This document shows positions 61,727 through 64,000 of a stretch of 64,000 nucleotides of DNA, piece after piece. The DNA comes from Episyrphus balteatus (lineage: Eukaryota > Arthropoda > Insecta > Diptera > Syrphidae), in NCBI RefSeq assembly GCF_945859705.1, contig NC_079137.1:82419150-82483149 (forward strand), written 5' to 3'. The notes beneath the pieces are model-generated. The model was not told the origin of the DNA. It saw nothing but the letters and a program-made list of their open reading frames with translations, and did not search any database. Made by a program: the position numbers and the translations under genes. The number at the start of each line of letters is the position of its first letter. Position 1 is the first letter of the stretch.

Positions 61727-61806
61727 GGGCCCGAATTACGGGCCCAGAGAGAGCAATATTAGAAACGTTAACGTATGATCGTAATCGTATGCCGTAATTC
61801 GACCCC
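61727..61806. repeat. Decayed relative of the 44077-44199 MITE
   Basis: AACGTTAACGTATGATCG and CGTATGCCGTAATTCGACCCC resemble that element's right arm; the left arm is shortened. Confidence 0.5.
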
Positions 61807-62643
61807 TGTTTTATTAACGGCCCTGTGCACTCACATATTCATGCGCCGTATTTGTTTATCTTCATTAATGGTTATATATGGTAACTTACACGTATAGCCC
61901 GTATAGCTTCTCAATTTGATCGTCTATGCCAGATCGATCAAATAGGTGAATTTATATTGCTTTGAGGAGCAGCATTATATGGTCATTTATTGTCCGAACA
62001 GGTTCTTCTAATATTTGTGTTCTGAAATTTTTTTATTTGAAACGCGGGTTAGAATGTATCATAGTCTGGAGCCTCGGATGTGATAAATATCGAACTCATG
62101 AATGATGTAGAGGTATTTATATTGGAATGAAGAACATTTTTCTTCCGGTTCCCACTGCGCCTACACAAATAAAACGATAAGTGAGATTGTGCATAGATTA
62201 ACGGTGTTTATTTTATAGTTATTTTAAGTGGAATGTTCTCTCTTAAGTTGTTGGTACTCAATTTAATAACTTAATAAATTATTATTAGGCTTGTTTTGCT
62301 TGACATTTTTTAAAGTGATTGGATAGTTGTCATTGTGTCATCAATAAAATAGGGTGTGATTTTAGAAATGTGTAAAACTAAACAAAGTTGCGGATTTATA
62401 TGTTCATTTAGTTTTGGTTCAACTGGAGATAAGAAAAGATAGATAAGATTAAGTCCTTTTAGCTCAGTGCAAATAGAATTGCAGTAGTAAATGCACACAA
62501 ATATAAACTCTAACTATCATAAAAATTTAGATGGCATTTGGCTCAGGTGGTTTGCTTTGAACCAAGCCATTATTGAGCATTATTTAATTCGATAAACCAA
62601 AGTGGTTGTCGAACAAACCTAATGAGCATCTATTTGACAATTA

Positions 62644-63399
62644 TGCCCATCTCCACTGTCACTATATCTAGATTTAGCGTAGGAGACTAATGTCGTTTTC
62701 TATTGACGAATCTCAGAATGAGATTTGTGAATTTGACAGCTGAAAGGGGGGGTGAAGAGGGGAAATAGTGGACGAATCTCAAATTTCATGATCATTTTGC
62801 GTCTTGAGATTCAAAAAAATGACAAAAAAATGAATCTGAGATTCAAGAATCTGATTCTGGATTTTTATCAAGATTCACGCATACAAACACACGCACTTGT
62901 TTTATTTTTTTTATACGCACAGATTTCGCACACAATTACAAAACTAGATTTCATATTCTATTTGCAGTGGATAATCTGAGAATTTTTAACAAAAATCTCA
63001 AAAGTCAATAGAAAACGACATAAAATGGTGTCTCCACTGACATGAGATGATTTATGAGAAGATTTATTTTGACAGTTCTACAAAAATCGGATTGTTATTT
63101 CAATGCTTCTGGATGAAAAAAATCCTACATACTTCTTCGCTGCCTTAATCTTTTATTGAATTTATTAAACGCAAAAAGTTTCCAATATTTCGCAAAATCG
63201 TGAGAAAATTATTAAAAGAAAATGAGTGCACCAAAATCGATTTGTTTGGATATGTTTGATTTCCCTATTTTCGATTTTCAAGTAGATTTTGACGAGGTTT
63301 TGAGGAGATTTATATTCATAATGGTAAATCACATGATTTAGAGGAGGATTTATGTAAATCACCCTAAATGTAGATTTAGGTGTCAGTGGAGATTAGGCA
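62644..63399. mobile_element. TIR element with TTA duplication, hosting a nested element
   Basis: TGCCCATCTCCACTGTCAC and GTGTCAGTGGAGATTAGGCA are inverted; TTA at 62641-62643 and 63400-63402. TCTCCACTGACA recurs at about 63032. Confidence 0.55.
62691..63020. mobile_element. Nested TIR element with TAA duplication
   Basis: TGTCGTTTTCTATTGAC and GTCAATAGAAAACGACA are exact inverses; TAA at 62688-62690 and 63021-63023. GAATCTCA/TGAGATTC motifs recur inside. 330 bp, non-coding. Confidence 0.7.
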
Positions 63400-64000
63400 T
63401 TATCCGCTGCATTTAATTAGCGTAAAAAAATGCACTCAGCGCTAAACTGATTAAAATCAAGAAATCTGAAAATTTTTGTTTTAGGGGAGTATTAAATGGA
63501 ACATTAAAGTTGAAAGAAAATTGAGAAATAGCATAGAAATAGTATTTATATTTCTTGTTCACTAACCCAAAGTAGAAACTAGTAAATTTAGGGTGATTTT
63601 GTTCACTAGAAGTTAAACATAACTTGAGGATTTTTATCTTTAACTTCTGAATTTGGTTTTATTCACTAAAAGTTGACGTTTTTAACTTTTGATTTTCAAC
63701 TCGAGAGTTTATCAACTTTCGGTTTTCTTAACTTCCGGAAAAAGTAGAAGTTTGCCGACAAAACTTGGGAGTTTGCTTCAAAATGTTTTTTTTTTTATTT
63801 TTCTGTCAAAATTTTGTTTGTTTATTGTGAAAAAAAATAATGTGCCAAAGCAACACAATTTTGGCATTACCTTTTCTTTTGAGAGGAATCAATGCAAAAT
63901 GTTGCCCCGCTAGTTTAAAGAAAAAAATTCAAGAACAAAACAAAAACTAAAACCATTTTTTTTCTTATGTATTTTATTAAAACCTTAAAATAAAATATTC

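Larger units (their letters stand above)
60112..64000 (+). other. RING-gene intron 3, open at the right edge
   Basis: Nothing coding is supported. It holds MITE-like palindromes (60240-60357, 61727-61806) and a nested pair at 62644-63399. Confidence 0.6.

Overview
The window looks like nuclear DNA of an insect, most likely a fly. It is AT-rich, has very long introns and AG/GT splice sites, carries TCAGTT-type initiator motifs, and is packed with short inverted-repeat transposons. Only two protein-coding genes and one tRNA can be supported. Most other open frames are chance frames in AT-rich introns or translations of repeats.

Layout. (1) 1078-9168, minus strand: a complete six-exon gene for a PLP-dependent acidic amino-acid decarboxylase of the cysteine sulfinate / aspartate decarboxylase family (CSAD/GADL1 type, like Drosophila CG5618). 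All splice phases close and give a 495-residue protein. (2) 9.2-19.7 kb: intergenic DNA with transposon remnants, including a 932-bp Transib-like element and two long-TIR elements. (3) About 19.7-64 kb, plus strand: the 5' part of a large gene, probably the fly TANC homologue rolling pebbles (rols). It has a likely 5'UTR exon ending at 20024, a first coding exon at 26331-27147, a C3HC4 RING-finger exon at 56910-57092 and a third coding exon at 59969-60111. The gene runs off the right edge. Its 29.8-kb intron holds most of the repeats and, on the sense strand, an initiator-methionine tRNA gene (49391-49462) that keeps its Pol III boxes and T-run.

The most striking structure is a ~4.95-kb foldback element at 27341-32291 in that intron. 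About 14 head-to-tail copies of a ~172-bp unit face about 13 copies in opposite orientation across a ~370-bp spacer. The outer ends are perfect inverted repeats and the element is flanked by an 8-9 bp target duplication. The spacer carries a frameshifted PHD-finger-like fragment. Because the intron is transcribed, this locus could produce a very long hairpin RNA.

Other mobile DNA includes a ~700-bp long-TIR element with iterated GTTACG motifs and a 9-bp target duplication, a MITE family with at least four recognisable and several decayed copies and a 3-bp duplication, several TTA/TAA-flanked MITEs, a retroposon nested inside an older element with its 13-bp duplication visible, and two nested TTA/TAA elements near the right edge. 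All identifications were made by reading the sequence. No database search was run.
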